This document shows, piece by piece, positions 15,630 to 25,915 of a DNA stretch of 64,000 nt. The stretch comes from Phytobacter diazotrophicus (GTDB taxonomy: Bacteria > Pseudomonadota > Gammaproteobacteria > Enterobacterales > Enterobacteriaceae). The notes under the pieces were generated by a model that was not told the origin of the DNA, ran no database searches, and saw only the letters and a list, made by a program, of their open reading frames with translations. Position 1 is the first letter of the stretch. Every line of letters starts with the position of its first letter. A program made the position numbers and the translations under genes. The stretch covers positions 124,001-188,000 of the forward strand of contig SMDE01000009.1 of assembly GCA_004346725.1 (NCBI GenBank), read 5' to 3'.

Positions 15630-17540
15630 GTGCGATTCCCCAACCAACGTTTAGCGCAACTGTTTATGATGTTGCAGAACGAGACGCTGCCGCAGGATGA
15701 ACTGGCGCAGCGGCTGTCGGTTTCCACGCGTACCGTCCGGGCTGATATCACTGCGCTGAATGCTTTGCTGGAAAGCCACGGGGCACAGTTTATCCTCAAC
15801 CGTGGCAGCGGTTATCAGCTAAAAATTGACGACGCCAGCCGTTATCAGACCCTGCAGGCAGAGCGTCCGCGCACGCTGCGTATCCCCCGTAGCGGAGCGG
15901 AACGGGTACAGCATCTTCTGCTGCGTTTTCTGACGTCGGCCTTTTCCATCAAGCTGGAGGATCTGGCGGACGAGTGGTTTGTCAGTCGCGCCACGTTGCA
16001 AAATGACATGGCGGAGGTGAGGGAGTGGTTTTCCCGCTACCGCCTGACGCTGGAAACCCGGCCGCGTCACGGTATGAAGTTGTTCGGCAGCGAAATGGCG
16101 CTGCGTGCCTGCCTGACGGATTTACTCTGGGAACTGACGCAGCAGAATGCCCGCAACCCGCTTGTCACCGAAGAGGCGCTCAATAAAGGGATACCGGAGC
16201 AACTGGCGGTGATTCTGCGCGATGTTTTTACCCGGCATCATATTCGGCTGACCGATGAGGGCGAGCGCTTCATCCGCCTGTATTGTGCGGTAGCGGTACG
16301 CCGTATCAGCGAAGGGTTTCCGCTGTCAGAGTTCACCGCCGAAGACGGTGACAAGAACGTGCGGGATGCTGCGCGCGAGATTGCCGCCGCGCTGCAACAG
16401 CTTGCTGAAAAACCGCTGGCGGCTTCGGAAGTCCACTGGCTGCGGGTGCATATCGCCGGGCGTCAGCTGCAGGACATTACCCCCAGCGCCATCAGTGCGG
16501 ACGATGACGAAGCGCTGGTCAATTACATCCTCAATTACATCAACACCCACTATAACTACAACCTGCAAAACGATGCGCAGTTACATGCGGATCTGCTTAC
16601 CCATATCAAGACCATGATCACCCGGGTGCGCTATCAAATCATGATCCCTAATCCGTTGCTGGATAACATCAAGCAGCACTACCCGATGGCGTGGGACATG
16701 ACGCTGGCCGCGGTCTCCAGTTGGGGGAAATATACGCCGTATGTGATCAGCGAAAACGAAGTCGGCTTTCTGGTGCTGCACATCGGCGTTGGGCTGGAGC
16801 GGCATTACAACATTGGCTATCAGCGCCAGCCGCGGGTGATGCTGGTGTGCGATGCGGGTAACGCGATGGCGCGAATGATTGAGGCGGTGCTGCAACGCAA
16901 ATATCCACAGATTGAGGTCACCCGTACGCTGACGCTGCGCGACTATGAGCAGTGCGAGGCCATTAGCGAAGACTTTGTTATCTCCACGGCAAGGATCAGC
17001 GATAAAGAGAAGCCGATTGTGACCATCGCGCCGTTCCCGACGGACTACCAGCTTGAACAGATCGGCAAACTGGTGCTGGTGGACAGAACGCGGCCGTGGA
17101 TTCTGGAAAAGTATTTCGATGCTTCGCATTTCACGATTATCGACCAGCCGTTAGACAGACAAATGTTGTTCACTACGCTTTGTGCCCAGCTTCAGCGGGA
17201 AGGGTTTGTGGATGCGGATTTCCTCGACTCGGTCGTGGAACGTGAAGCGATTGTCAGCACCATGCTGGGTGAGGGGATCGCGCTGCCGCACTCGCTGGGC
17301 CTGCTGGCGCAAAAGACGGTGGTCTATACGGTGCTGGCGCCCCAGGGTATTCAGTGGGGAGAGGAGACGGCTCACGTTATTTTCCTGCTGGCCATTAGCA
17401 AAAGTGAATATGAGGAGGCGATGGCGATATACGATATTTTCGTCACGTTCTTACGCGAGCGGGCAGCATCCCGATTGAGCGCCTGTAAGGATTTCATGTC
17501 ATTTAAAACCGTAGCCATGGAATGCGTTAGCCGCTTTTAA
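15630..17540 (+). CDS. BglG/MtlR-type PTS-responsive transcription regulator
   Basis: A 636-residue multidomain regulator: HTH_11 at residues 1-60 (LAQRLSVSTRTVRADI), a second Mga-like HTH at about 90-150, two PRD domains (about 185-290 and 295-400, histidines at 274, 325 and 384), an EIIB-like domain with Cys407 (MLVCDAGNAMARM) and an EIIA-type domain with His554 (ALPHSLG). This is the DNA-binding activator layout of MtlR/ManR, not an RNA antiterminator. GTG start with AGAGGA seven bases upstream. It ends the operon and should set its expression according to PTS phosphorylation. Confidence 0.9.
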   Translation: MRFPNQRLAQLFMMLQNETLPQDELAQRLSVSTRTVRADITALNALLESHGAQFILNRGSGYQLKIDDASRYQTLQAERPRTLRIPRSGAERVQHLLLRFLTSAFSIKLEDLADEWFVSRATLQNDMAEVREWFSRYRLTLETRPRHGMKLFGSEMALRACLTDLLWELTQQNARNPLVTEEALNKGIPEQLAVILRDVFTRHHIRLTDEGERFIRLYCAVAVRRISEGFPLSEFTAEDGDKNVRDAAREIAAALQQLAEKPLAASEVHWLRVHIAGRQLQDITPSAISADDDEALVNYILNYINTHYNYNLQNDAQLHADLLTHIKTMITRVRYQIMIPNPLLDNIKQHYPMAWDMTLAAVSSWGKYTPYVISENEVGFLVLHIGVGLERHYNIGYQRQPRVMLVCDAGNAMARMIEAVLQRKYPQIEVTRTLTLRDYEQCEAISEDFVISTARISDKEKPIVTIAPFPTDYQLEQIGKLVLVDRTRPWILEKYFDASHFTIIDQPLDRQMLFTTLCAQLQREGFVDADFLDSVVEREAIVSTMLGEGIALPHSLGLLAQKTVVYTVLAPQGIQWGEETAHVIFLLAISKSEYEEAMAIYDIFVTFLRERAASRLSACKDFMSFKTVAMECVSRF

Positions 17541-17541
17541 T

Positions 17542-17570
17542 GGGGATTGCGCGTTGAAACAACGCGCCCC
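17542..17570 (+). terminator. Hairpin after the PRD/SFCGS operon
   Basis: A stem of GGGG..GCGCGTT / AACGCGC..CCCC immediately follows the regulator stop codon. There is no good T tract, so it may act as an mRNA 3' end stabiliser or a weak terminator. Confidence 0.5.
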
Positions 17571-17739
17571 ACCTGACCAGACGTTACTGCTTAATATTCC
17601 GAAAGAGTAAAACGAATATTCTATTTAAAGCTTGTGCTTATTTTCCTTGGCGGAAATAAGGTTTTCTTATTTTATATATCTGTGTGCGTAGTAAATAATT
17701 TACTATTCCGCAAGCAAGATTGATTATATTTTTTAATAT

Positions 17740-18219
17740 TTATTCTGCGTTACCGGCGTGAGATTTAATAGTCTCTCCCGGAGTCCCTGCAATGTTTGCC
17801 ATCTCTATATTTAACGATTCCTGAACGCTTTCTGTAGAACGACTAAACTGTTGCTGCAGGTCTTGCGCCGTTAATTTGACGCCAGAGAGGGCATCAACCA
17901 TCTCTTCACTCCCGTCAGGATATTTCACCACCGAGACGAGCCGACCATGAAATAGCGGGATGCCCGTCATCTCCAGGGTATAGTCAGTCTTTTTTATTTC
18001 TTCCTGTTTTAATTGATGTTGTTTCTTAATTTCCTCCGCTGTTTTGGACGATAGCGAAAGTTTGGTGCTGCTATCATCGCTGCCAGAGCTATTAGTGTCA
18101 GAATTAGCATCTGCTGATTTAGGTTTATTTCGCAGACCAAACGTACTTTCATTATTTGATAAATGAGGATCACCAAGTGTGCCTGCGCTTACGGCGGTAA
18201 CTTTATCAATACCGTTCAT
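17740..18219 (-). CDS. Orphan hypothetical protein, Ser/Asp/Lys-rich
   Basis: I do not recognise this 159-residue protein. It is soluble, with no signal peptide, membrane segment, Cys or Trp. Residues about 30-57 are low-complexity (many S, D, N), followed by a short charged helix (TAEEIKKQHQLKQEEIKK) and then a compact region (FHGRLVSVVKYPDGSEEMVDALSGVKLTAQDLQQQF). The start at 18219 is preferred because GGAG lies six bases before it; upstream ATGs at 18225 and 18240 are less well placed. The gene and its flanks are clearly more AT-rich than the neighbours, which suggests horizontal gain. The layout resembles small secretion-associated or structural proteins, but that is a guess. Confidence 0.65.
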   Translation of the reverse strand: MNGIDKVTAVSAGTLGDPHLSNNESTFGLRNKPKSADANSDTNSSGSDDSSTKLSLSSKTAEEIKKQHQLKQEEIKKTDYTLEMTGIPLFHGRLVSVVKYPDGSEEMVDALSGVKLTAQDLQQQFSRSTESVQESLNIEMANIAGTPGETIKSHAGNAE

Positions 18220-18442
18220 TGTCATCTCCGAAAAATGCAATCCAGGACCTGACGCAAGGAGCCTTTTGCCTCGTTGGATGATGAATCTACGCGGGAAAGA
18301 ACGAGACTACGTCATTATCGGCAGTAATAAAAATATGTTTAGTAAATAATCACACTAAGGGTTCTTTCACTTTTTTTGAACAATAGATACAAATAGTTCT
18401 GCTTTCCCTAACTGGCTGGCAGGGCTACTCTTTTCACAGTCA

Positions 18443-18470
18443 GAGCAAACAGCCTGCGGGGTGTTTGCTC
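18443..18470 (+). promoter_or_regulatory. Hairpin in the nitroreductase 5' region
   Basis: GAGCAAAC (18443-18450) pairs with GTTTGCTC (18463-18470) around a 12-base GC-rich loop. There is no poly-T tail after it. It stands 33 bases before the first possible start of the nitroreductase and may influence its mRNA. Confidence 0.4.
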
Positions 18471-18604
18471 TCGTTTAAGGGACCGACAGGAAGCAGCGAA
18501 CCATGAACTCGTTTCAGCGAATTTTGAACGCATTACTTTCCCGGGAGCAGCCTGTCACGCACACCCCAACTCCGTTGGAATTCACCACGCTTTCAGGAGG
18601 CGTT

Positions 18605-19204
18605 ATGCCAGAGAACTACCTTGCTTTAGCGAAACAACGCAGAACTATTTATGCACTGGGCAAAGACCTGCCGTTGCCGGAAGATGACGTTGTTCAGACG
18701 ATTCAGGACGCCATCAAGCAAGCGCCATCTGCGTTCAACTCGCAGAGTTCTCGCGCGCTGATCCTGTTGGGTAATGAGCACAATAAATTCTGGGAGCTGG
18801 TCCGTGAGCAACTGAGAAAAATTGTTCCGGCAGAGAGCTTCCACGCCACCTCCGACAAACTCGATGGTTTTGCCGCTGCCGCGGGTTCCGTGCTGTTCTT
18901 TGAAGATCAGGACGTTGTGACCGGGCTGCAGGAGCAGTTTGCCGCCTACGCCGACAACTTCCCGATTTGGTCAGAGCATAGTTCAGGTATCGCGCAATAC
19001 GCGGTATGGCTGGCACTGGCAGAGAAAGGCATTGGCGCCAACCTCCAGCACTACAACCCGCTGGTGGATGCGGATGTTCAGCGTACCTGGAATATCCCGG
19101 CGAGCTGGAAACTGCGTGCGCACATGAACTTTGGTTCGATTATTGCGCCTGCAGGCGACAAAGCCTATATGGATGACGCCAAACGCTTTATCGTGGCGAA
19201 ATAA
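18605..19204 (+). CDS. Nitroreductase-family oxidoreductase
   Basis: A FMN-dependent nitroreductase-fold protein of 199 residues. Recognisable features are the N-terminal RRTIYALGKDLPLPEDDV, the SAFNSQSSRALIL flavin-binding block and GIGANLQHYNP near the C-terminus. Close homologues reduce nitro compounds or act in oxidative stress. The start at 18605 is chosen for its AGGAGG five bases upstream. An in-frame ATG at 18503 with a weaker AGGA would add 34 residues (MNSFQRILNALLSREQPV...), and both may be used. It is a single gene. Confidence 0.82.
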   Translation: MPENYLALAKQRRTIYALGKDLPLPEDDVVQTIQDAIKQAPSAFNSQSSRALILLGNEHNKFWELVREQLRKIVPAESFHATSDKLDGFAAAAGSVLFFEDQDVVTGLQEQFAAYADNFPIWSEHSSGIAQYAVWLALAEKGIGANLQHYNPLVDADVQRTWNIPASWKLRAHMNFGSIIAPAGDKAYMDDAKRFIVAK

Positions 19205-19334
19205 TCCGCCCAGGCTGGATGTATCATGTGTCTTCGCCGCCCCGGCAGCATCGCGCCGCCGGGGAAAACCCGGATGGCGGCGCAAGCGCCCGATCCGGGT
19301 TACTGATAACCCTGACACCTGTGCCGGGGTTTTA

Positions 19335-19799
19335 CTATCGCAGGTTATGCACCACCTGGTTGCTGCTGCCCCGCCAGATAAGCGCCGGGTCTTTTAAATC
19401 CTGCACAAACTTCCCGTCGATCAATACGTTAATTAAATCGACAACGGCCATTTGCGCGTCGTTCAGCTCGTTTAACTTATACCCCGTCCAGACCCAGATA
19501 TCTTTGCCCGGACATTCGGTGCGGATGCGCTGCACCAGCTTGAGGATATCCGGGACATTCTGCGGATGGAGCGGATCGCCGCCGGACAACGAGATCCCCT
19601 GGCGCTTGACGCGGGTGTCGTTGAGATCGTCAATGATCTGGTCTTCCATCTCTTTGGTAAACGGCTTGCCGGAGTTTAACCGCCAGGTGCTTTTGTTGTA
19701 GCAGCCGGGGCATTCGTGTACGCACCCGGAGACAAACAGGGTGCAGCGCGTGCCGGGACCGTTGACGATGTCGACAGGGTAGTATTGATGAAACCTCAT
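19335..19799 (-). CDS. nrdG: Anaerobic ribonucleotide reductase activase NrdG
   Basis: A radical SAM enzyme of 154 residues that uses a [4Fe-4S] cluster and S-adenosylmethionine to install the glycyl radical on NrdD. The cluster cysteines are Cys26, Cys30 and Cys33 (SGCVHECPGCYN), the spacing known for NrdG. The downstream glycine-rich SLSGGDPLHP region binds SAM. It is the second gene of nrdDG, separated from nrdD by about 225 bases that contain a dispersed repeat. Confidence 0.97.
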   Translation of the reverse strand: MRFHQYYPVDIVNGPGTRCTLFVSGCVHECPGCYNKSTWRLNSGKPFTKEMEDQIIDDLNDTRVKRQGISLSGGDPLHPQNVPDILKLVQRIRTECPGKDIWVWTGYKLNELNDAQMAVVDLINVLIDGKFVQDLKDPALIWRGSSNQVVHNLR

Positions 19800-19807
19800 T
19801 TTCGCTT

Positions 19808-19913
19808 CTCAATTGACGCCATTACTGCGTTGGCTGCTCTCACTCACTGGGGTCACTTACTTCTGTAAGCTCCCCGGGATTCGCTCGTTTGCCGCCTTGT
19901 CCTGACGCCAATT
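19808..19913. repeat. Dispersed enterobacterial intergenic repeat, copy B
   Basis: The best-preserved central part of the family in this window: GCGTTGGCTG, GGTCACTTACTTCTGTAAGC, GGGATTCGCTCGTTTGCCGCC. It sits between nrdD and nrdG and would be transcribed with them. It shares blocks with copies at 7300, 31116 and 51383. Confidence 0.75.
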
Positions 19914-19971
19914 GCTTTGCGAAAAGCGCGGATCAGGTAAGTTACAGTAATTAAAGTTGTTTTCGAACGGT

Positions 19972-19994
19972 CCCCTCTCCCTTGAGGGAGAGGG
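19972..19994. repeat. CCCCTCTCCC palindrome downstream of nrdD
   Basis: CCCTCTCCC-TTGA-GGGAGAGGG forms a tight hairpin 32 bases beyond the nrdD stop. It may stabilise nrdD mRNA or reduce read-through to nrdG. Confidence 0.6.
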
Positions 19995-20025
19995 TTAGGG
20001 TGAGGGGGAGAGGTTGGTAAAAAAC

Positions 20026-22161
<2,136 letters not shown>

Positions 22162-22184
22162 GATCACTCCATATTAAAAACAGG

Positions 22185-22193
22185 TTATCCACA
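22185..22193 (+). promoter_or_regulatory. Consensus DnaA box TTATCCACA (nrdD proximal)
   Basis: A perfect match to the high-affinity DnaA box, 24 bases upstream of the nrdD start codon, within the likely 5' untranslated region. Confidence 0.55.
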
Positions 22194-22261
22194 GAGGTGA
22201 GGAATTATTCACTGGAGGTAAGTGTTGTTGCGACAGTGAGTTCCCCGAATCCTGACCCTTG

Positions 22262-22270
22262 TTATCCACA
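22262..22270 (+). promoter_or_regulatory. Consensus DnaA box TTATCCACA (nrdD distal)
   Basis: A second perfect match in the same orientation, 77 bases from the first and about 50 bases from the NrdR boxes. Confidence 0.55.
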
Positions 22271-22320
22271 ATTCCGGCCAGCGTCGATGCCGTTGCTTAG
22301 TTGGAATAATAGACGATTAA

Positions 22321-22365
22321 TACAATATGTTGGGTCGGCGTGCATTCTAAGTTCTATATATAGTG
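22321..22365. promoter_or_regulatory. NrdR box pair upstream of nrdDG
   Basis: Two cores, CAATATGTTG (22323-22332) and CTATATATAG (22354-22363), are placed 31 bases apart, three helical turns. NrdR, the ATP-cone repressor of ribonucleotide reductase operons, binds such pairs with this spacing. The second core is a perfect palindrome; the first is degenerate. Confidence 0.7.
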
Positions 22366-22526
22366 ATTTGCATCAAACAAGTTTGCGATTTTTTTGATTC
22401 AGAACAAAGTAAAAAAGGGAGAGTACAAACGGCGGGCACTGGCGGCTTTGTAAATTCTACCAAGAAAAATCTGATTAATTATTCAACAAAAACAGTAAGG
22501 TAATAGGACACGCGGATATAACGCAC

Positions 22527-22650
22527 TCCCCGGTGTCGCTATGCTTGCCAGGGCTACGAATTTCTTTTCCCTCTCTCCCTCAGGGAGAGGGCCGGGGAGA
22601 GGGAGAAAACCGGTCGTTGCCCGGATAAGGCGCCTGCGCCGCATCCGGGG
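22527..22650. repeat. REP/BIME-like cluster downstream of treC
   Basis: Three palindromic pieces lie in a row: CCCCGGTGTCGC..GCCAGGGCTA, the CCCTCTCTCCCTCAGGGAGAGGG hairpin with its tail, and a REP motif GCCCGGATAAGGCG / CGCCGCATCCGGG. They fill the gap between treC and the nrdD upstream region and probably protect the tre mRNA 3' end. Confidence 0.7.
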
Positions 22651-22655
22651 CCAGA

Positions 22656-24317
22656 TCAGTCGTCGGATTGCAGCCACCATACCGCTTCAAACGGACGCAG
22701 TGTCATCTCACCGGGCGCCGGGGAAATTTCGGCGTAATTGCTCATGATCGGCTGCCACTGCCCTGGCATCTCTTTAGGTTGCCACTGCTGGCATTCACGG
22801 CTCAGGTTTGCCGCCACCACCAGCGTCTGCCCCAGCCACTGACGGCGATAACACCACAACCATGGGTGCGCGGGCAGCAAATCCTCATAATCGCCCCAGG
22901 TCAGGATCGGCTGCTCTTTACGCAAGGCGATCAGACGCAGATAGGTATAAAACACTGAATCCGGATCGTTCATCGCCGCCTGCGCGTTAACTTCGTTGCG
23001 GTTTTCACACAGGCCAATCCAGGGATCGCCGGTTGTGAACCCGGCATGCTTCTCGCCTGACCACTGCATTGGCGTGCGGCTGTTATCGCGGGATTTACTG
23101 GCCAGAATCGCCAACAGCTCGTCGGCATCGCGCCCGCTGGCCCGTAATTCGGCAAACATATTGTGGCTTTCCACGTCCCGATAATCGGTGATTCGCGTAA
23201 AATGCGGGTTCGTCATCCCAATCTCTTCGCCCTGGTAGATATAGGGCGTCCCTTGCATACCGTGCAGCACCATCGCCAGCATTTTGGCGGACGGCACGCG
23301 CAGTTCGCCTTCATCACCAAAGCGCGACACAATGCGCGGCTGGTCGTGGTTACACCAGAACAACGCATTCCACGCCACTTTATGCATGCCCTGCTGCCAG
23401 TGGTTGAACAGCGATTTCAATGCCACGAAATCCGGGCGCGCCAGCTCCCACTTCTTACCGCCGGGATAATCCACTTTCAGATGGTGGAAGTTGAACGTCA
23501 TCGACAGTTCGCGTCCGTCCAGCGCGGCATATTGCTGGCAATGTTCCAGCGAGGTCGATGACATTTCGCCTACCGTCATCAGGTTACGCGGCTGGAAAAC
23601 ATCCCGGCTCATCTCCTGCAAGAATTCATGGGCACGCGGCCCGTCCGTATAAAAACGACGGCCATCACCGTCATGATCGTCCGGGAAATTCTGATCTTTG
23701 GAGATCAGATTGACCACATCCAGGCGTAAACCGTCGACACCGCGATCGGCCCAGAATTCGCAGACCTTTTTCAGTTCGCTGCGAACCGCCGGGTTTTCCC
23801 AGTTCAGATCCGCCTGCTCTGGCGCAAAGAGATGCAGATAGTACTGCTCGCTTGCCGCGTGCCAGCGCCAGGCGTTGCCGCCAAACTTCGAGCGCCAGTT
23901 ATTGGGAAGTTCATCCGGTGTGCCATCGCGCCAGATATAAAAACTGCGGTACGGGCTGGCGGGATCCTGAGACTCACGAAACCAGGCGTGCTGGGTGGAG
24001 GTGTGGTTAAACACCATATCCAGCACCAGACGAATGCCGCGCGCTTTGGCCTGAGCGACCAGCTCATCAAAATCTTCCAGCGTACCGTAGAGCGGGTCGA
24101 TTGCGGTGTAATTGGCTACGTCGTAGCCGTTATCCACCTGCGGTGAGATATAAAACGGTGTCAGCCAGATGGCGTCTACGCCGAGGGTTTTCAGGTAATC
24201 GAGGCGCATAATCACGCCGCGTAAATCGCCCGTGCCGCTGCCGGTCGTGTCCTGGAAGCTCTTCGGATAGATCTGGTAGATGACACCGTTCTGCCACCAG
24301 TGAGGAAGGGTATTCAT
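22656..24317 (-). CDS. treC: Trehalose-6-phosphate hydrolase
   Basis: Cleaves cytosolic trehalose 6-phosphate into glucose and glucose 6-phosphate. The 553-residue protein is a GH13 alpha-amylase-family enzyme with the catalytic blocks DGLRLDVVNL (nucleophile Asp), TVGEMSS (acid Glu) and WCNHDQPR (transition-state Asp), plus the N-terminal WWQNGVIYQIYPKSFQD signature. It is the second gene of treBC, 48 bases after treB, separated by a GGGGCGC-AATC-GCGCCCC hairpin at 24341-24358. Confidence 0.97.
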   Translation of the reverse strand: MNTLPHWWQNGVIYQIYPKSFQDTTGSGTGDLRGVIMRLDYLKTLGVDAIWLTPFYISPQVDNGYDVANYTAIDPLYGTLEDFDELVAQAKARGIRLVLDMVFNHTSTQHAWFRESQDPASPYRSFYIWRDGTPDELPNNWRSKFGGNAWRWHAASEQYYLHLFAPEQADLNWENPAVRSELKKVCEFWADRGVDGLRLDVVNLISKDQNFPDDHDGDGRRFYTDGPRAHEFLQEMSRDVFQPRNLMTVGEMSSTSLEHCQQYAALDGRELSMTFNFHHLKVDYPGGKKWELARPDFVALKSLFNHWQQGMHKVAWNALFWCNHDQPRIVSRFGDEGELRVPSAKMLAMVLHGMQGTPYIYQGEEIGMTNPHFTRITDYRDVESHNMFAELRASGRDADELLAILASKSRDNSRTPMQWSGEKHAGFTTGDPWIGLCENRNEVNAQAAMNDPDSVFYTYLRLIALRKEQPILTWGDYEDLLPAHPWLWCYRRQWLGQTLVVAANLSRECQQWQPKEMPGQWQPIMSNYAEISPAPGEMTLRPFEAVWWLQSDD

Positions 24318-24340
24318 AATGATTTCCTGCTAAAAGCGAA

Positions 24341-24358
24341 GGGGCGCAATCGCGCCCC
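24341..24358. repeat. Hairpin between treB and treC
   Basis: GGGGCGC-AATC-GCGCCCC. For the minus-strand operon the T run is on the wrong side for termination, so I read it as an intercistronic stem that could affect the treB:treC ratio. Confidence 0.55.
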
Positions 24359-24365
24359 AAAAAAG

Positions 24366-25784
24366 TTACACAATCTGCAGCGTGCCCTGGCGGAACTTAC
24401 GCTGGTAAACCACCGAGGTCAGCGCCATCGGCACGATAATCGCGACGGCCATCGCCAGTGCGAACACCTGCCAGAAAGAGGGCTGAATGGAGAGGATGCC
24501 CGGCAGGCCGCCAACACCGATGCCATTTGCCAGCACGCCGTTCAGGCCACACAGCAGCCCGGCAAGACCGGAGCCGACCATCGCGCAGAGCATCGGGAAG
24601 CGGTATTTCAAGTTGATGCCGTACATTGCCGGTTCGGTCACGCCGAGATAAGCCGCAATGGCCGCCGGGACGGAGATTTCACGTTCGTTCTGTTTACGGC
24701 TGACAATAATGATCCCGGTTACCGCTGATGCCTGAGCAATGTTAGAGAGCGCAATCAGTGGCCACACCGGGGTGCCGCCCATGCTCTGAATCATCTGCAT
24801 GTCGATAGCCAGCGTCGTCTGGTGCACACCGGTAATGACCAGCGGCGCATAGAGGAAGCCAAACAGCGCCGCGCCAATGGGCGCAAAGCTGCCGGTCATC
24901 AGGTGGCGTACCGCGAAGGCCACGCCATCGCCGATCATGCGGCCGAACGGGCCAATAAAGGCATGAGCGAGGAACACAGCCAGTAGCAGGGAACTGACCG
25001 GCACGACCACCAGATAGAGGTAATCCGGCACCCATTTTTTAAGGCGCGTTTCAATGAGCCCCAGCGCCAGACCGGCCAGCAGGGCAGGAATAACCTGTGC
25101 CTGATAACCCACTTTGGCGATGCTAAACAGCCCGAAATTCCAGACTTCCGGCACCTGGGAGCCGAGCAGGTAAGCATTCATCAGTTGTGGGGAGACGAGG
25201 GTCACGCCCAGCACGATCCCAAGGATCGGCGTGCCGCCCATTTTACGTACCGCCGACCAGCAGATGCCCACCGGCAGATAGAAGAAAATCGCCTCGCCAA
25301 TCAGCCACAGGAAGTCGTAGACGGTTTTGAGGCCGGGGTACATTTGCGCCAGCGTCTGGCCGTTACTCATCGGCAGATCGCCAATGACGTTACGGAAGCC
25401 CAGGATCAAACCGCCGCTGATCAACGCAGGCAAGAGGGGGAAGAAGATCTCGGCAAAGTGTGAGATCAACTGTTCGTGCCATTTCATGTTCTGGCGCGCC
25501 GCACGTTTGATCTGTTCTTTATCGGCAGAGGCCTGGCCGATGGCACTGATGAGTGCCTGATACCAGTCTCCCACGTCGGTACCAATAACAACCTGAAACT
25601 GCCCGGCGTTGGTAAAGCAGCCTTTGACCATCGGCAGCGTTTCGATGGTTTTTGGGTCGGCTTTGTCCGGTGCGTTCAGGACAAAACGCAGGCGGGTGAT
25701 GCAATGACTCACCGTAGCGATGTTTTCACGTCCGCCGACCAGTTCAATAAGCCTGGCGAGATCCTCTTGTCTGACTTTGCTCAT
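24366..25784 (-). CDS. treB: Trehalose-specific PTS EIIBC component
   Basis: Imports trehalose across the inner membrane and phosphorylates it to trehalose 6-phosphate, with phosphate coming from EIIA-Glc. The 472-residue protein has an N-terminal EIIB domain with the phosphocysteine Cys28 (SHCITRLRFVL) and a C-terminal EIIC domain with about ten membrane helices. The start MSKVRQEDL at 25784 fits the family length; the reading frame open further upstream crosses the promoter and operator and is not used. Confidence 0.96.
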   Translation of the reverse strand: MSKVRQEDLARLIELVGGRENIATVSHCITRLRFVLNAPDKADPKTIETLPMVKGCFTNAGQFQVVIGTDVGDWYQALISAIGQASADKEQIKRAARQNMKWHEQLISHFAEIFFPLLPALISGGLILGFRNVIGDLPMSNGQTLAQMYPGLKTVYDFLWLIGEAIFFYLPVGICWSAVRKMGGTPILGIVLGVTLVSPQLMNAYLLGSQVPEVWNFGLFSIAKVGYQAQVIPALLAGLALGLIETRLKKWVPDYLYLVVVPVSSLLLAVFLAHAFIGPFGRMIGDGVAFAVRHLMTGSFAPIGAALFGFLYAPLVITGVHQTTLAIDMQMIQSMGGTPVWPLIALSNIAQASAVTGIIIVSRKQNEREISVPAAIAAYLGVTEPAMYGINLKYRFPMLCAMVGSGLAGLLCGLNGVLANGIGVGGLPGILSIQPSFWQVFALAMAVAIIVPMALTSVVYQRKFRQGTLQIV

Positions 25785-25861
25785 CGTGATGCCCCACTGA
25801 GAGAAATAATGACTGCTGATGAATGTGCGCAAGCATATCCATTGGCTCAATAACTGAAAAT

Positions 25862-25873
25862 GGGAACGTTCCC
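25862..25873. promoter_or_regulatory. TreR-type operator GGGAACGTTCCC
   Basis: A perfect 12-base palindrome between treR and treB, 78 bases upstream of the treB start. LacI-family repressors such as TreR bind sites of this form, and the position matches E. coli treB control. Confidence 0.8.
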
Positions 25874-25915
25874 GAAACCAAGCGAAGATCACAATAAACC
25901 GTGCGAGAGGGGGAC

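Noticed and set aside
22340-22400. FNR box before nrdD
   Set aside because: TTGTTTGATGCAAA on the minus strand has too many mismatches to TTGAT-N4-ATCAA to call.
25801-25860. CRP site before treB
   Set aside because: TGTGCGCAAGCATATC matches only one half-site. E. coli treB is CRP-dependent, but I cannot support a site here from the bases alone.
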